Below, piece after piece: positions 1 to 8,460 of a DNA stretch of 64,000 nucleotides. Position numbers and translations under genes: made by a program. Source of the DNA: Anseongella ginsenosidimutans (GTDB taxonomy: Bacteria > Bacteroidota > Bacteroidia > Sphingobacteriales > Sphingobacteriaceae). Below the pieces are notes generated by a model. The model saw nothing but the letters and a program-made list of their open reading frames with translations. It was not told the origin of the DNA and did not search any database. The number at the start of each line of letters is the position of its first letter. Positions within the stretch are counted from its first letter, which is position 1. The DNA lies in contig NZ_CP042432.1 of NCBI RefSeq assembly GCF_008033235.1, forward strand, positions 2,480,001 to 2,544,000. The letters run 5' to 3'.

Positions 1-688
1 TAAGATGCGCATGATCGTAAAATCCGCATTCAAAAGCTACGGCTGCTAAGTTTCGTTTATGGTTAGCGGTATTCAATAATGACAAGGCAGCCTGGAAGCG
101 GATGATCGCTGAATATTCTTTCGGCGTAACACCAATATGTGTTTTAAAGTCCCGTTCTAATTGCCTTACAGTAGTGTGATTTCTTTTGGCAAGAACGCTG
201 ATGCTATATCTTCCTTTTGACTGATGAATATCGGTTAAAACGGATTGAAGAGGCGCATGTTTATCTCTTTTTCTGGTTGAAAAAAAGCTGTTAAGATACG
301 GCACCGGATCGCTCATTATCTTCCCGAAATCGAACGAAAGCCCCAAATCAAATTCGACGGTATTATTGGTTAATTCATTTTGCGGAGCATAGGTGTAAAA
401 GGACGAAAACACGGCTGGTTTCAGGCATACGCCTAACAAGTGTGTATCTGAATCAATTAAGCTATCTTTAAAGGATGTCATGGTCCCTACCACATACGTC
501 TTGCCATGCTCCATTACTGCTGAGCCATTATCTGTTTTGCAAGGCGCTCCCAAATTTATAACCATCCCGGGGCATCCGTCAGGAAAAATCCGCTCCCATT
601 TACAAGCGCTTTCATCGCCGTTCAATTCCCAGAAAGCATGGATATGGCTTTCTAAAGCTGTACAAGGCTTAACTTCATGATATTTCAT
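1..688 (-). CDS. AraC-family transcriptional regulator (3' end cut by window edge)
   Basis: Reading leftward from an ATG at 688, an open frame of 229 codons runs off the window. It begins MKYHEVKPCTALESHIHAFW, which resembles the N-terminal sensing domain common in Bacteroidota AraC regulators. The C-terminal part carries an AraC helix-turn-helix: SVLAKRNHTTVRQLERDFK near residue 165, then GVTPKEYSAIIRFQAAL and AVAFECGFYDHAHL. The second HTH is cut just after this point, so perhaps 20-40 residues are missing. It is a DNA-binding regulator with unknown ligand. The next gene is a divergent remnant, so the context gives no target. Confidence 0.82.
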   Translation of the reverse strand, partial: MKYHEVKPCTALESHIHAFWELNGDESACKWERIFPDGCPGMVINLGAPCKTDNGSAVMEHGKTYVVGTMTSFKDSLIDSDTHLLGVCLKPAVFSSFYTYAPQNELTNNTVEFDLGLSFDFGKIMSDPVPYLNSFFSTRKRDKHAPLQSVLTDIHQSKGRYSISVLAKRNHTTVRQLERDFKTHIGVTPKEYSAIIRFQAALSLLNTANHKRNLAAVAFECGFYDHAHL

Positions 689-757
689 CTTTAAATTTAG
701 CGCATTTTCTATAAAATGTATATTTATGTATTGGCAACAAGCAGAAAAAAATATAAA

Positions 758-1251
758 ATGAAAATAGCATCAACGATAATTCTGATTTTAATATCGATTC
801 CCGGATTCGGTCAAAGCAAAAATGGGAAACGTACTTTTTATTGTAGATTCAATTCCAGAAAGTGAAGAGTAGGCAGCCGGGGTTGGGGCTTTGAAACAGA
901 ACGAAATTGATAGAATTGACATTGTCAAAAATAAAGAAGCCCTGAATGAGAACAATGAAACTTAACGACTTCCAATTCGATGAAGCGATCGCGGATTTTG
1001 ACAGAACGTTAGAAATTGAACCATATTTCACAAATGCATATGCGAACAGGGCTTTTGCAATCATCCGAAAATACGAATTTGGAAGTAGTCGAAAATTGTC
1101 GCAATCGAAAGATATTCAGATAATCGCATCTAAAGAAGTTAAAATCCCGGAATCTGACCTCATGAAGATCTGCAAAGATCTACATAAAGCCATATCACTC
1201 GGGGACGATAGTCAGATGGTCCTGGAAGCGTTAGAAAAGCATTGTGAATAG
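758..1251 (+). pseudogene. Remnant of a secreted TPR-repeat protein (frameshift, stop, internal deletion)
   Basis: An ATG at 758 opens a signal peptide (MKIASTIILILISIPGFGQS), but the frame closes after 36 codons. Shifting frame near 823 gives NGNVLFIVDSIPESEE, a TAG, then GALKQNEIDRIDIVKNKEAL. Another frame (946-1251) supplies an intact C-terminal TPR block: LNDFQFDEAIADFDRTLEIE, YFTNAYANRAFAIIRKYEF, ending ALEKHCE. From memory, Bacteroidota have a family with this N-terminus, a central MORN/YwqK-like repeat region and this TPR tail. Here the centre is missing and the pieces are in different frames. I read it as a decayed gene. The 101-residue C-terminal frame could still be translated, but it has no signal peptide. 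Confidence 0.68.
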
Positions 1252-1255
1252 CTGA

Positions 1256-4200
1256 TCACTTTTCCATGGGATGGGCTTTTAGCAGTTCTTCCGGCGTGTA
1301 GAAACCTGAATGGTCCTTCACGGCTGCGCGTACTTTTTCTACTTGTTCGGGACGGATTACCGTCGCTTTATTGCCGAAGGCGTTTCGCACATAGGTGAGT
1401 ACCGCGGCTACTTCCTCATCGTTTAACAGGCCTTCGAATGGTGTCATGGGTACCTGGCCGGGATATTTCTTTCCATTGACCTCAAGGGGGCCGATTAGGC
1501 CTTTCAAGGTCAGTTTTATCAGCCGTTCTTCATTGCCGGTTGCCCAGGGGGAAGCGGCCAGCGGCGGGAAGCCGGATGCTTCCAGGCCTTTTCCATCCGG
1601 TTGATGACAGGTGGCGCAGAATCCGTCCCGGGCGTAAATTTCTTTTCCTTTTTTAAACAGGTCCAGGTCTTTGCCTTTGAGGGTAGTTTCCAGGGGCTGG
1701 TTTTCCTGCTTCTTTTCTTTCACATTCTTACCTTCCAGATGGGCTACCGCGGCCTCATAGGAGGGGGCGATCCATTTGTCCATGGGAGCTTCCCCGGCGG
1801 CTTCCAGTATCGCGAGGCCGGCTTCCCGGTCAGGCAGCCAGGAGGCCGCCAGAATGGCTTCGAGACGGACGCGTCCGTGTTCGTCATTGACAGCTTTCAT
1901 AAGTAATTCGTTTGTGTCCTGAAGTTTATATCCGTAATAGCGAACTACGCGTACGGCCGCGGCCCGCGCCCGGTAATCGGGTGAGTTCAGCACACGGTCC
2001 AGCAGCTCGCGGTCAACCTGGTTTAAACCCCAGCTTACCCATAAAGCCTCCACCAGGTGATGTTCGTATGCGGGATCGTTTTTATCGAGCGCCTGCCACC
2101 AGGCGTTTAAGCGGGAGAGTACCTCCCCGGCCGGCCTTCCCCTCAGTTCGCGGCGGGTGCGGTAGCGGCTGCTTGCTTCCGGCAACTTCAGGTTTTCAAG
2201 GAGTGTATCAACCGGAGCGCCGGCGATAAAGGCCGGACGCACCAGGGGACGCGCGGGATAAGTAACGCGATAAATCCGGCCCAGCTTATGGTCACGCAGC
2301 GGATCACGCGCATTATGCTGCATGTGACCGATCAGGACATTGTGCCAGTCAATGAAATATAAGGATCCATCCGGGGCAAATTCCATGTCCACCGGGCGGA
2401 AATTGCGGTCATCGGACACGAAGAGGTCTTGCCGGTGATGGCTTTTGTACCCGGTTCCCTCGTCTTCCATGGTATGCTGCTTCATTCCCAGGAAACCGAT
2501 CGTATTATTGATCAGCAGGTCTCCCTGTACCTCGTCAGGGAAATGGCGGCTTGATACAAATTCCAGCCCGGAAGTGGGCCGTACCCGGTGGGCCGGTTCA
2601 ATCAGGTCGAAGGATTTTGGGTTGGCTTCGGCATACCGAGGCAAACCTGTACCGGGAAGCATCCAGCGAACGTCAGGCGAAGATGTTTCAGCGAAGAAGG
2701 GCTGTCCCCAATCATCAAACGTAATGCCCCAGGGGTTTGGAATGGATACCTGGGCAGTACGTTCCAGGTGATGGCGTTTGGGATCGTAGCGGAAAAAGCC
2801 GCCGTTGGTGGCGCGTACGGTTCCGTAGGAAGTTTCCACATTGCTGTGCAGGAAAACACCCTCACCCATGTAAATGGCGCCCGACGGATCGGCCTCAAAG
2901 GCACTGATATTATGATGGGTGTCATGGTCGTCGAAACCGCTTAGCAGTATCTCCCGTTTGTCGGCTCTGTCATCGCCGTCGGTATCTGTAAGCAGCAGCA
3001 GGTTAGTTCCTCCCGAAACATATACTCCTTCCGGCGCGATCTCGAAGCTCAGCGGCAGATGCAAGCCATCGGCAAACACCGTTTGTTTATCCGCTTTTCC
3101 ATCACCGTCGGTATCTTCAAAAATCAGTATTTTATCGTTAGGTTTAGGATCGCCGGGCCGGTAATGCGGGTAGGTAGGCATGACCGATACCCACAGCCGT
3201 CCTTTATTGTCGAAGGCGACATGGACCGGCTTGGCCAGGTCTTTGAATTCCTGCTCGGAAGCAAACAGTTCAATTTTATAACCCGGCGCAGGTTTGATCT
3301 TTTCAAGGGCTTCCTGGCCGAACAAATAGTCCAGGCTGCCGTTCGCTTTGGGATTATAATTGGTTTCCACTTCCGGAAGGTCCCTGGTGGTCTGATCGGC
3401 GGAGTCCAGGTTCAGGACGGCTCCTTTACTTGCCGCCAGCCAGATCGCCTGGTCGCGTATTCCGGTCATCTGCCGGATCTTTTCAATTTCCTGGGGATAA
3501 TTGTCCGGGCCGAAGGGGTCAAACCTTCTTCCGTAAGCATGTACGCCGTTGGGTATTTTATAATCATAGTGCCAGGTCCAGTTTTTTTCCTGCACCGCCT
3601 GGTGTACCAGCGAGGTATTTACGCCCCTGGCAGGTTTTTGCCCGCCGGTCAGCTGGCCGGCCAGAAAGCCCGAAAATTTCCGGTATCCCTCATCGTTCAA
3701 CTGAGAGCCGTCAATGGTCAGCGGGGCATCGCTTTGCGAATACCATTTCAGCGAAGGATCGAAGGCATTGATAAAGCGCACCTGATTTGCTTCGCACACT
3801 TCCTTCATTCCCTGGGTATAGCGTTTTAAATTTTCATTTTCTACTTTGCCGTCGGGAAGATCCCGGGCGGCCGACAGGTCCTCAAAAGCAATCGGAGAAA
3901 CAATGACCAGCTGGGGCGGGGCCTGGCCGTTGTAGTTCTGCGCAAGGGTATGCTTTATAAATGCATCGAGTTCCGCCTTAAAGTTTTCCAGCCGGTCCGG
4001 GCCTTCAAACGAGGAACTGAAGCCGAAGAATCCGATAATAATATCGGCTTTGAGTCTTGTCAGCCACTCGTCGGGCGTTTCAAAATGCCCTTCACTGTGC
4101 GAATTAGCGGCATATTCGGTTTGAAACTTCTCCGCGCCCGGAAAAGCCCAGGGAGAGTTCCTGCTGGCATGCGGCCGGAACCCGGGAGTATCTCCGCCAT

Positions 4201-4441
4201 CGCACATATTACGGATAAAAAGAGAGCTGTCCGGGTAACGAAGATGCATTTCTGTTTCGAAATACCCATAGTTCATCATGCGGGAGCCCAGGTTCCCGCC
4301 AATGAGCATGATACGGGATCCCTGCCGCAGGTCCACCGGCTCGGGCCGCTGGTTATTACAGCCCGACAGGACGGTTAGTACCAGAGCTAACAAGCCCGTC
4401 AATTTGCTGGTCCGCAAAGCAGGAAGGCTAATAATTTTCAT
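1256..4441 (-). CDS. PVC-type heme-binding lipoprotein: SGNH-like domain + beta-propeller dehydrogenase-like domain + cytochrome c
   Basis: This protein of 1061 residues has a lipoprotein signal (LVLTVLSGC, Cys about residue 28), so it is exported and lipid-anchored. Domains in order: an SGNH-hydrolase-like region (about 40-270, with LIGGNLGSRMMNYG in place of a clear GDSL and ADIIIGFFGFSSSFEG); a linker; a membrane-bound-dehydrogenase-type beta-propeller (about 375-720) with calcium-loop-like DTDGDGKAD and DTDGDDRAD; a helical HEAT-like segment; and a C-terminal class I cytochrome c with one heme motif, CATCHQ, near residue 945 and a likely Met ligand in PGQVPMTPF. The architecture matches the PVC-type CxxCH family of Planctomycetes and Bacteroidota, thought to oxidise sugars or related compounds and pass electrons to the bound heme. 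The substrate is not evident. It is transcribed away from the permease. Confidence 0.88.
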   Translation of the reverse strand: MKIISLPALRTSKLTGLLALVLTVLSGCNNQRPEPVDLRQGSRIMLIGGNLGSRMMNYGYFETEMHLRYPDSSLFIRNMCDGGDTPGFRPHASRNSPWAFPGAEKFQTEYAANSHSEGHFETPDEWLTRLKADIIIGFFGFSSSFEGPDRLENFKAELDAFIKHTLAQNYNGQAPPQLVIVSPIAFEDLSAARDLPDGKVENENLKRYTQGMKEVCEANQVRFINAFDPSLKWYSQSDAPLTIDGSQLNDEGYRKFSGFLAGQLTGGQKPARGVNTSLVHQAVQEKNWTWHYDYKIPNGVHAYGRRFDPFGPDNYPQEIEKIRQMTGIRDQAIWLAASKGAVLNLDSADQTTRDLPEVETNYNPKANGSLDYLFGQEALEKIKPAPGYKIELFASEQEFKDLAKPVHVAFDNKGRLWVSVMPTYPHYRPGDPKPNDKILIFEDTDGDGKADKQTVFADGLHLPLSFEIAPEGVYVSGGTNLLLLTDTDGDDRADKREILLSGFDDHDTHHNISAFEADPSGAIYMGEGVFLHSNVETSYGTVRATNGGFFRYDPKRHHLERTAQVSIPNPWGITFDDWGQPFFAETSSPDVRWMLPGTGLPRYAEANPKSFDLIEPAHRVRPTSGLEFVSSRHFPDEVQGDLLINNTIGFLGMKQHTMEDEGTGYKSHHRQDLFVSDDRNFRPVDMEFAPDGSLYFIDWHNVLIGHMQHNARDPLRDHKLGRIYRVTYPARPLVRPAFIAGAPVDTLLENLKLPEASSRYRTRRELRGRPAGEVLSRLNAWWQALDKNDPAYEHHLVEALWVSWGLNQVDRELLDRVLNSPDYRARAAAVRVVRYYGYKLQDTNELLMKAVNDEHGRVRLEAILAASWLPDREAGLAILEAAGEAPMDKWIAPSYEAAVAHLEGKNVKEKKQENQPLETTLKGKDLDLFKKGKEIYARDGFCATCHQPDGKGLEASGFPPLAASPWATGNEERLIKLTLKGLIGPLEVNGKKYPGQVPMTPFEGLLNDEEVAAVLTYVRNAFGNKATVIRPEQVEKVRAAVKDHSGFYTPEELLKAHPMEK

Positions 4442-4557
4442 ATGTCAAGGTTAGTTAAAGCAGCGGACAAGTTATACATAATACTCATAAGATAAAATAA
4501 TTTTTTGCCGTTGTTGCCGACGGGCTTTTTCCTATCTTAGGAAACCTGAATTTTGTT

Positions 4558-5871
4558 ATGCCGCTGATTATTCTGCTTGCGGGTATTACATTGCTGGTTA
4601 TTCTCATCTTATGGGCAAGACTGAACGCCTTCCTGGCTTTTTTGTTGGTTTCCATCCTGGTTGGTTTGCTGCTTGGTCTGGAACTTCCGGTGGTCCTGGC
4701 CGCCATTCAAAAAGGAATGGGGGATACTCTTGGGGGGCTGGTGATCATTATAGGGTTCGGGGCCATATTGGGGAAGCTGGTGGCCGACAGTGGCGCGGCG
4801 CAGCGGATAGCTTCGTGGCTGAGGCAGGTTTTTGGAAAACGTTACCTGGTCTGGGCTTTCGTAATGGCCGGGTTCATCGTAGGTATTCCCTTGTTTTACG
4901 GAGTAGGCTTTGTGCTAATGGTGCCCCTGGTATTCACCATTGCTGCCCGGTATAATATCCCTGCCGTTTACCTTGGGGTGCCAATGCTGGCAGCGCTTTC
5001 AGTAACGCATGGGTTTTTGCCGCCGCATCCCGGTCCGGCAGCTCTGGTAGGCCTTTTCGGGGCCAATATGGGCGCGACCCTGTTGTACGGAACACTAATA
5101 GGGATCCCTGCCATAATATTGGCGGGGCCGGTTTTTGGTCTTTCATTAAAAAAGTACCGGGCCAGCCCCTTGAAAACTTTCGTCGCTGAAGAAATGCCTG
5201 TAGCTTCCCTGCCTGGAATAGGAGGGAGCCTGCTGACCGCTTTTTTGCCGGTGATCCTGATCGCGGCAGGTTCGTTGGCGGGTTTCTATCTGCCCGGAGG
5301 AAGCTCCCTCCGGGGCGTCCTTACCGGCCTTGGCGACCCTGCTATGGCCATGATCCTTGCTGTATTGTTTGCCATGTATATCCTTGGATTCCGGCGAGGA
5401 AGGAAAATGCAGGAATTGATGGGCATGCTTTCCTCCGCCGTAGCGGATATCGCCATGATACTTCTTATTATCGCAGGCGCAGGTGCCTTAAAAGCGATCC
5501 TGGATGAAAGCGGCATCAGCCTTTATCTTGCGGAATATTTAGGCCGCATGGATATGCATCCGCTTTTACTCGCATGGAGCATCAGCGCGGTGATCCGGAT
5601 ATGCGTGGGATCCGCCACTGTAGCTGCCTTAACTACTGCGGGAATAATGGCTCCGGTAATTATCGTAACCGGGGCCGATCCTAATCTGATGGTACTCGCA
5701 ACCGGCGCGGGCAGCCTTATTTTTTCGCATGTAAATGATTCCGGATTTTGGCTTTTCAAAGAATATTTTAATCTTTCGGTCAAGGAAACCTTATTGACCT
5801 GGTCGGTAATGGAAACGATCATTGCTTTTTCCGGCCTGGCAGGGGTGATGGTCCTGGATCTTATAATTTAA
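4558..5871 (+). CDS. GntP-family permease (gluconate/D-amino-acid type proton symporter)
   Basis: This is a highly hydrophobic protein of 437 residues with about 12 membrane segments, typical of GntP transporters (about 440-450 residues). Family signatures include GDTLGGLVIIIGFGAILGK near residue 55, the HGFLPPHPGPAAL loop near residue 155, and SATVAALTTAGIMAP near residue 350. Relatives import gluconate, related sugar acids or D-serine with protons. The RidA-like gene starts 6 nt after its stop, and a dipeptidase gene converges on that. RidA proteins clear enamine/imine intermediates made by PLP enzymes, so an amino-acid or D-amino-acid substrate is at least as likely as gluconate. That is inference from context. 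Confidence 0.88.
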   Translation: MPLIILLAGITLLVILILWARLNAFLAFLLVSILVGLLLGLELPVVLAAIQKGMGDTLGGLVIIIGFGAILGKLVADSGAAQRIASWLRQVFGKRYLVWAFVMAGFIVGIPLFYGVGFVLMVPLVFTIAARYNIPAVYLGVPMLAALSVTHGFLPPHPGPAALVGLFGANMGATLLYGTLIGIPAIILAGPVFGLSLKKYRASPLKTFVAEEMPVASLPGIGGSLLTAFLPVILIAAGSLAGFYLPGGSSLRGVLTGLGDPAMAMILAVLFAMYILGFRRGRKMQELMGMLSSAVADIAMILLIIAGAGALKAILDESGISLYLAEYLGRMDMHPLLLAWSISAVIRICVGSATVAALTTAGIMAPVIIVTGADPNLMVLATGAGSLIFSHVNDSGFWLFKEYFNLSVKETLLTWSVMETIIAFSGLAGVMVLDLII

Positions 5872-5876
5872 ACAAT

Positions 5877-6341
5877 ATGTCTGCAGAACTGGAATTTGAA
5901 AAGCTTGGATTGAACTTACCTCCGGCGCCCGCTCCGAAAGGGGTTTATAAGCCCCTGCTTATTGTTGGTGATTTCTGTTATGTATCCGGGCATGGGCCCG
6001 TGCTTGATACCGGTGAACTTATCATCGGGCGGGTAGGGGCAGAGCTGGATGCGGAGCAGGGAAAGCAGGCGGCGCAGCAGACCGCCCTGACCATACTTTC
6101 TACGATCAGGTCTAACCTGGGTTCACTTGATCGCGTCAAACGGGTGATCAAGGTGCTTGGCATGGTGAATTGCCCGCCGGATTTCGGGCGGCATCCCTAT
6201 GTTATCAACGGCTGCAGCGAATTGTTTGCTAAGATTTGGGGAACCGAAAGGGGCATTGGCGTCCGCAGCGCCGTAGGCATGGGCTCCCTGCCGGATAATA
6301 TTCCCGTAGAAATAGAAGCGGTATTTGAACTGGGTCAGTAA
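5877..6341 (+). CDS. RidA/YjgF-like protein
   Basis: A protein of 154 residues of the YjgF/YER057c/UK114 superfamily, in the slightly longer subgroup. The hallmarks visible are a conserved core with GDFCYVSGHGPV near residue 36, GKQAAQQTALTILSTIRSNL in the middle, VKRVIKVLGMVN, and GVRSAVGMGSLPDNIPVEIE at the end (Arg of the R-x-A/V motif present). RidA members hydrolyse reactive 2-aminoacrylate-like imines, while some relatives act on other small molecules. It is probably cotranscribed with the permease 6 nt upstream. Its last 301 bp lie inside the direct repeat created by the adjacent IS, so a second copy of its 3' end exists at 8459-8759. This copy is complete. Confidence 0.87.
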   Translation: MSAELEFEKLGLNLPPAPAPKGVYKPLLIVGDFCYVSGHGPVLDTGELIIGRVGAELDAEQGKQAAQQTALTILSTIRSNLGSLDRVKRVIKVLGMVNCPPDFGRHPYVINGCSELFAKIWGTERGIGVRSAVGMGSLPDNIPVEIEAVFELGQ

Positions 6342-6622
6342 CCTGCACCCGGCTATTTCCATGCCTCGCGAAGAAAACGCAGCCAGTTCCCGTAAAAAAT
6401 ATTCTCTATATCGTCAGGGGAGTACCCGCGCTTTTGCAGCAAATCACCGAGTTTCCGTAAGTCGGCAATCGTTTCCAGGTCGTAAGGAGACTGTTCCTTG
6501 CCAAAAGCCCCGTCCAGGTCGCTTCCGATTGCGATATGTTTACTGTTGCCGGCTATCTGGCAGATATGATCGTAATGGTCGATCAGTTTTTCAAGGCTAA
6601 TCCCGCTTTCCGCCGGCTTATT
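6041..6622. repeat. Left copy of ~580-bp direct repeat flanking the IS
   Basis: Bases 6041-6622 match 8459-9040 at a constant offset of 2418, and I saw no mismatch in the stretches compared by eye. The match stops at 6040 (c against a) and at 6623 (c against a). If the IS ends exactly at its inverted repeats, the true duplication is 6043-6622, and the two extra left-hand bases (AG) are shared by chance with the IS end. It contains the 3' part of the RidA-like gene and a 3' fragment of the dipeptidase gene. Confidence 0.93.
6353..6622 (-). pseudogene. Duplicated 3' fragment of the M19 dipeptidase gene
   Basis: This is the last 270 bp of the dipeptidase coding sequence, identical to 8771-9040, ending at the same stop codon. 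It has no 5' part because the left end of the IS begins at 6623. It encodes the C-terminal region containing AIGSDLDGAFGKEQSPYDLE. It is a by-product of the target duplication, not an ancestral gene copy, and is unlikely to be expressed as a functional protein. Confidence 0.85.
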
Positions 6623-6637
6623 CTTGAGTTTGACACG
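6623..6637 (+). repeat. Left terminal inverted repeat of the IS
   Basis: CTTGAGTTTGACACG, exactly the reverse complement of 8446-8460. The bases just inside (ATTGGG) no longer match the other end. Confidence 0.9.
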
Positions 6638-6701
6638 ATTGGGACTTAACTAACTGATACTCAGTAGTGGGTTCTCTGATTGGCTCTCTACAAATGAGGA
6701 T

Positions 6702-8318
6702 TTATAGGTAATTAGCTAGCTGCGTTTGGGGAAGAATGGGCGGGAGTTGTTTCAATCCCAGTTTTTGCTGCAGAACGGCTTCTTTCCCCTGGGGCTTGGA
6801 ACGAATGCAGACTTGCTCCTGATTGTGTTGCAGCAAACTCACTTGCATTCTTTCCAGGGTTTTGCGCAGCTCGTTTTCGGTGAGCTTCACCTGGGATTGG
6901 TTGATTTTCTGCAGAACATAATTCTGCAGGGTAAAGGCGATGTAGCAAAGACAGATATGTCCCTGGATCCGTTTGTCGGTCCAGTGGAACATCGGACGGG
7001 TTTCCAGGTGGCTTTTAAAGGTCCGGAACGAATGTTCGATTTTGTAAAGCTGTTTGTATTGTTCCAACACGGCCGGGACGCTCAGGGTGGTATTGTTGGT
7101 GCTGATGGCCAGCAGCCCGTCGTATCTTTCTGATCGGGCGATTTTCTCCTGATCCAGCGCGTAGGACCCGCCGCCCTGCTTCTGCAGAAAGAAACGTCCT
7201 GCTTTTTTGTCGATCAGCGAAGGATGTTGCAGCAGTTTTTGGGCAGTCTGGAGCCGTTCTTCCCGATCGGATTTGTCTTTTGCGGCCCGCTTGGCCGACC
7301 AGGTGGCGATAATTTTTCGACCCTCATGAGAGATCATCTTATACCGGAGTTTGATTTCCTCGCCGGTGTGATCGGAGTACACCCATTCGTGCTGAAAGGC
7401 CGAATGATCGAGCAAGGCTGATTGCACGCTGCGGGGAAGTGCTTTTAACCGTTCTCCCACGATGAACTCAAAGCCGTTCTCGGTGGTCAGGTCAATATTC
7501 TTTCTCGAGAGCATGCCCCGGTCGGCCACCACGATGACCTTGTCGATCTGATAATGCGCTTTCAGATCGCAAAGCGCTTGCCCGAAGGTGTGCCCTTCGA
7601 AGGTGTCTCCCTTAAAGATGCGATAACCGATCGGGTTCTTCTCTTTATCGATCATCAGGCAGAACAGGATTTGTGTGCGGCCTATTTTTCCGTCCTTGCT
7701 GAACCCCTTTTGACGCAGCGCTCCTTCCTGCTCGACCTCGCTCTCAAAATAAAGCGTGGTCACGTCGTAAAATACAACGTCCAGCCGCTGGCTGAACATG
7801 TCCCGTCCGGTCTGAAAGATCCGCTCCTGGATCAAACGCTCGTTCTCGGCCAGGCGATCCAGCGCCCTGTACAAATGATGCAGCGATACCGGATCAACCC
7901 CGGCGTACTCCTGCTGGTTCAACCAGTTGCTTCGTTTGCTCGAGGGTTCCTGCAGCCGCTCCAGCAGCATCAATAGCACGGCATTCCTCAGGTCGAACTC
8001 CAGCTTTTGTTTGCGGGCGATCCGCCGTAAAAGAATATCCAGCCCGTAGTGGGAAAACACCCGCTTATAAACCTGGGCAAATCCGTAATTGTAACGGGCA
8101 AGCTCTTCGATCTGACCGGTTAAAAGCGCTTTCACTTCACCTCCGCCCAGTTCGTAAAGCTGAATACCCATTCTGCGAAGCTGCCCCGGGGTATAATCTT
8201 CGGCTTTCCCCAACGAATACAGCACCCGGCTGGTCGGCTTGCCTTCGGCATTCCGGTAGCTTTCCAGAATGCGTAAATAGGTGCCCGATGGTTTGCGCTC
8301 TACTTTCAAAAAAGCCAT
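6702..8318 (-). CDS. IS1634-family DDE transposase
   Basis: A transposase of 538 residues from the ATG at 8318 (MAFLKVERKPSGTYLRIL), the usual N-terminus of this family. An in-frame ATG at 8369 would add 17 residues of unlikely sequence. The DDE catalytic residues are visible: Asp in VVFYDVTTLYFE (about residue 185), Asp in VIVVADRGMLSRK (about 266) and Glu in YKIEHSFRTFKSHLETRP (about 428), with a large insertion between the second Asp and the Glu as in IS4-superfamily enzymes. The frame is uninterrupted, so the enzyme is probably active. It catalyses cut-and-paste movement of the element and is the only gene in it. Confidence 0.93.
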   Translation of the reverse strand: MAFLKVERKPSGTYLRILESYRNAEGKPTSRVLYSLGKAEDYTPGQLRRMGIQLYELGGGEVKALLTGQIEELARYNYGFAQVYKRVFSHYGLDILLRRIARKQKLEFDLRNAVLLMLLERLQEPSSKRSNWLNQQEYAGVDPVSLHHLYRALDRLAENERLIQERIFQTGRDMFSQRLDVVFYDVTTLYFESEVEQEGALRQKGFSKDGKIGRTQILFCLMIDKEKNPIGYRIFKGDTFEGHTFGQALCDLKAHYQIDKVIVVADRGMLSRKNIDLTTENGFEFIVGERLKALPRSVQSALLDHSAFQHEWVYSDHTGEEIKLRYKMISHEGRKIIATWSAKRAAKDKSDREERLQTAQKLLQHPSLIDKKAGRFFLQKQGGGSYALDQEKIARSERYDGLLAISTNNTTLSVPAVLEQYKQLYKIEHSFRTFKSHLETRPMFHWTDKRIQGHICLCYIAFTLQNYVLQKINQSQVKLTENELRKTLERMQVSLLQHNQEQVCIRSKPQGKEAVLQQKLGLKQLPPILPQTQLANYL

Positions 8319-8445
8319 TACACAAAAATAAGCACCCTGCAATTGATTGTAAAGGGCCTCCGCTGACATCGGCTCTCTACACTTTTTTCCGACAAACCCC
8401 CAATACGTCTGTCATTGGCCGATTTATAGTGTTTTTTTGAAAGTG

Positions 8446-8460
8446 CGTGTCAAACTCAAG
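8446..8460 (-). repeat. Right terminal inverted repeat of the IS
   Basis: CGTGTCAAACTCAAG, the perfect inverse of the left end. The right direct repeat begins immediately after it, sharing the final AG by chance. Confidence 0.9.

Larger units (their letters stand above)
6623..8460 (-). mobile_element. IS1634-family (IS4 superfamily) insertion sequence, complete
   Basis: The element is 1838 bp and bounded by perfect 15-bp inverted repeats (CTTGAGTTTGACACG at 6623-6637 and its reverse complement at 8446-8460). One transposase gene fills it, on the minus strand. The flanks are direct repeats of about 580 bp instead of the few bases typical of most IS elements. The IS1634 family, including IS1634 of Mycoplasma mycoides and IS1549 of Mycobacterium smegmatis, is known for long and variable target duplications, so family and flanks agree. 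Intact ends, an intact transposase and identical flanks indicate a recent insertion. Confidence 0.92.

Noticed and set aside
3059-3829. Open frame of 256 codons on the plus strand opposite the PVC-type protein gene
   Set aside because: It lies wholly antisense to a strongly supported gene and has no family features; long antisense frames are common in this GC-balanced codon usage.
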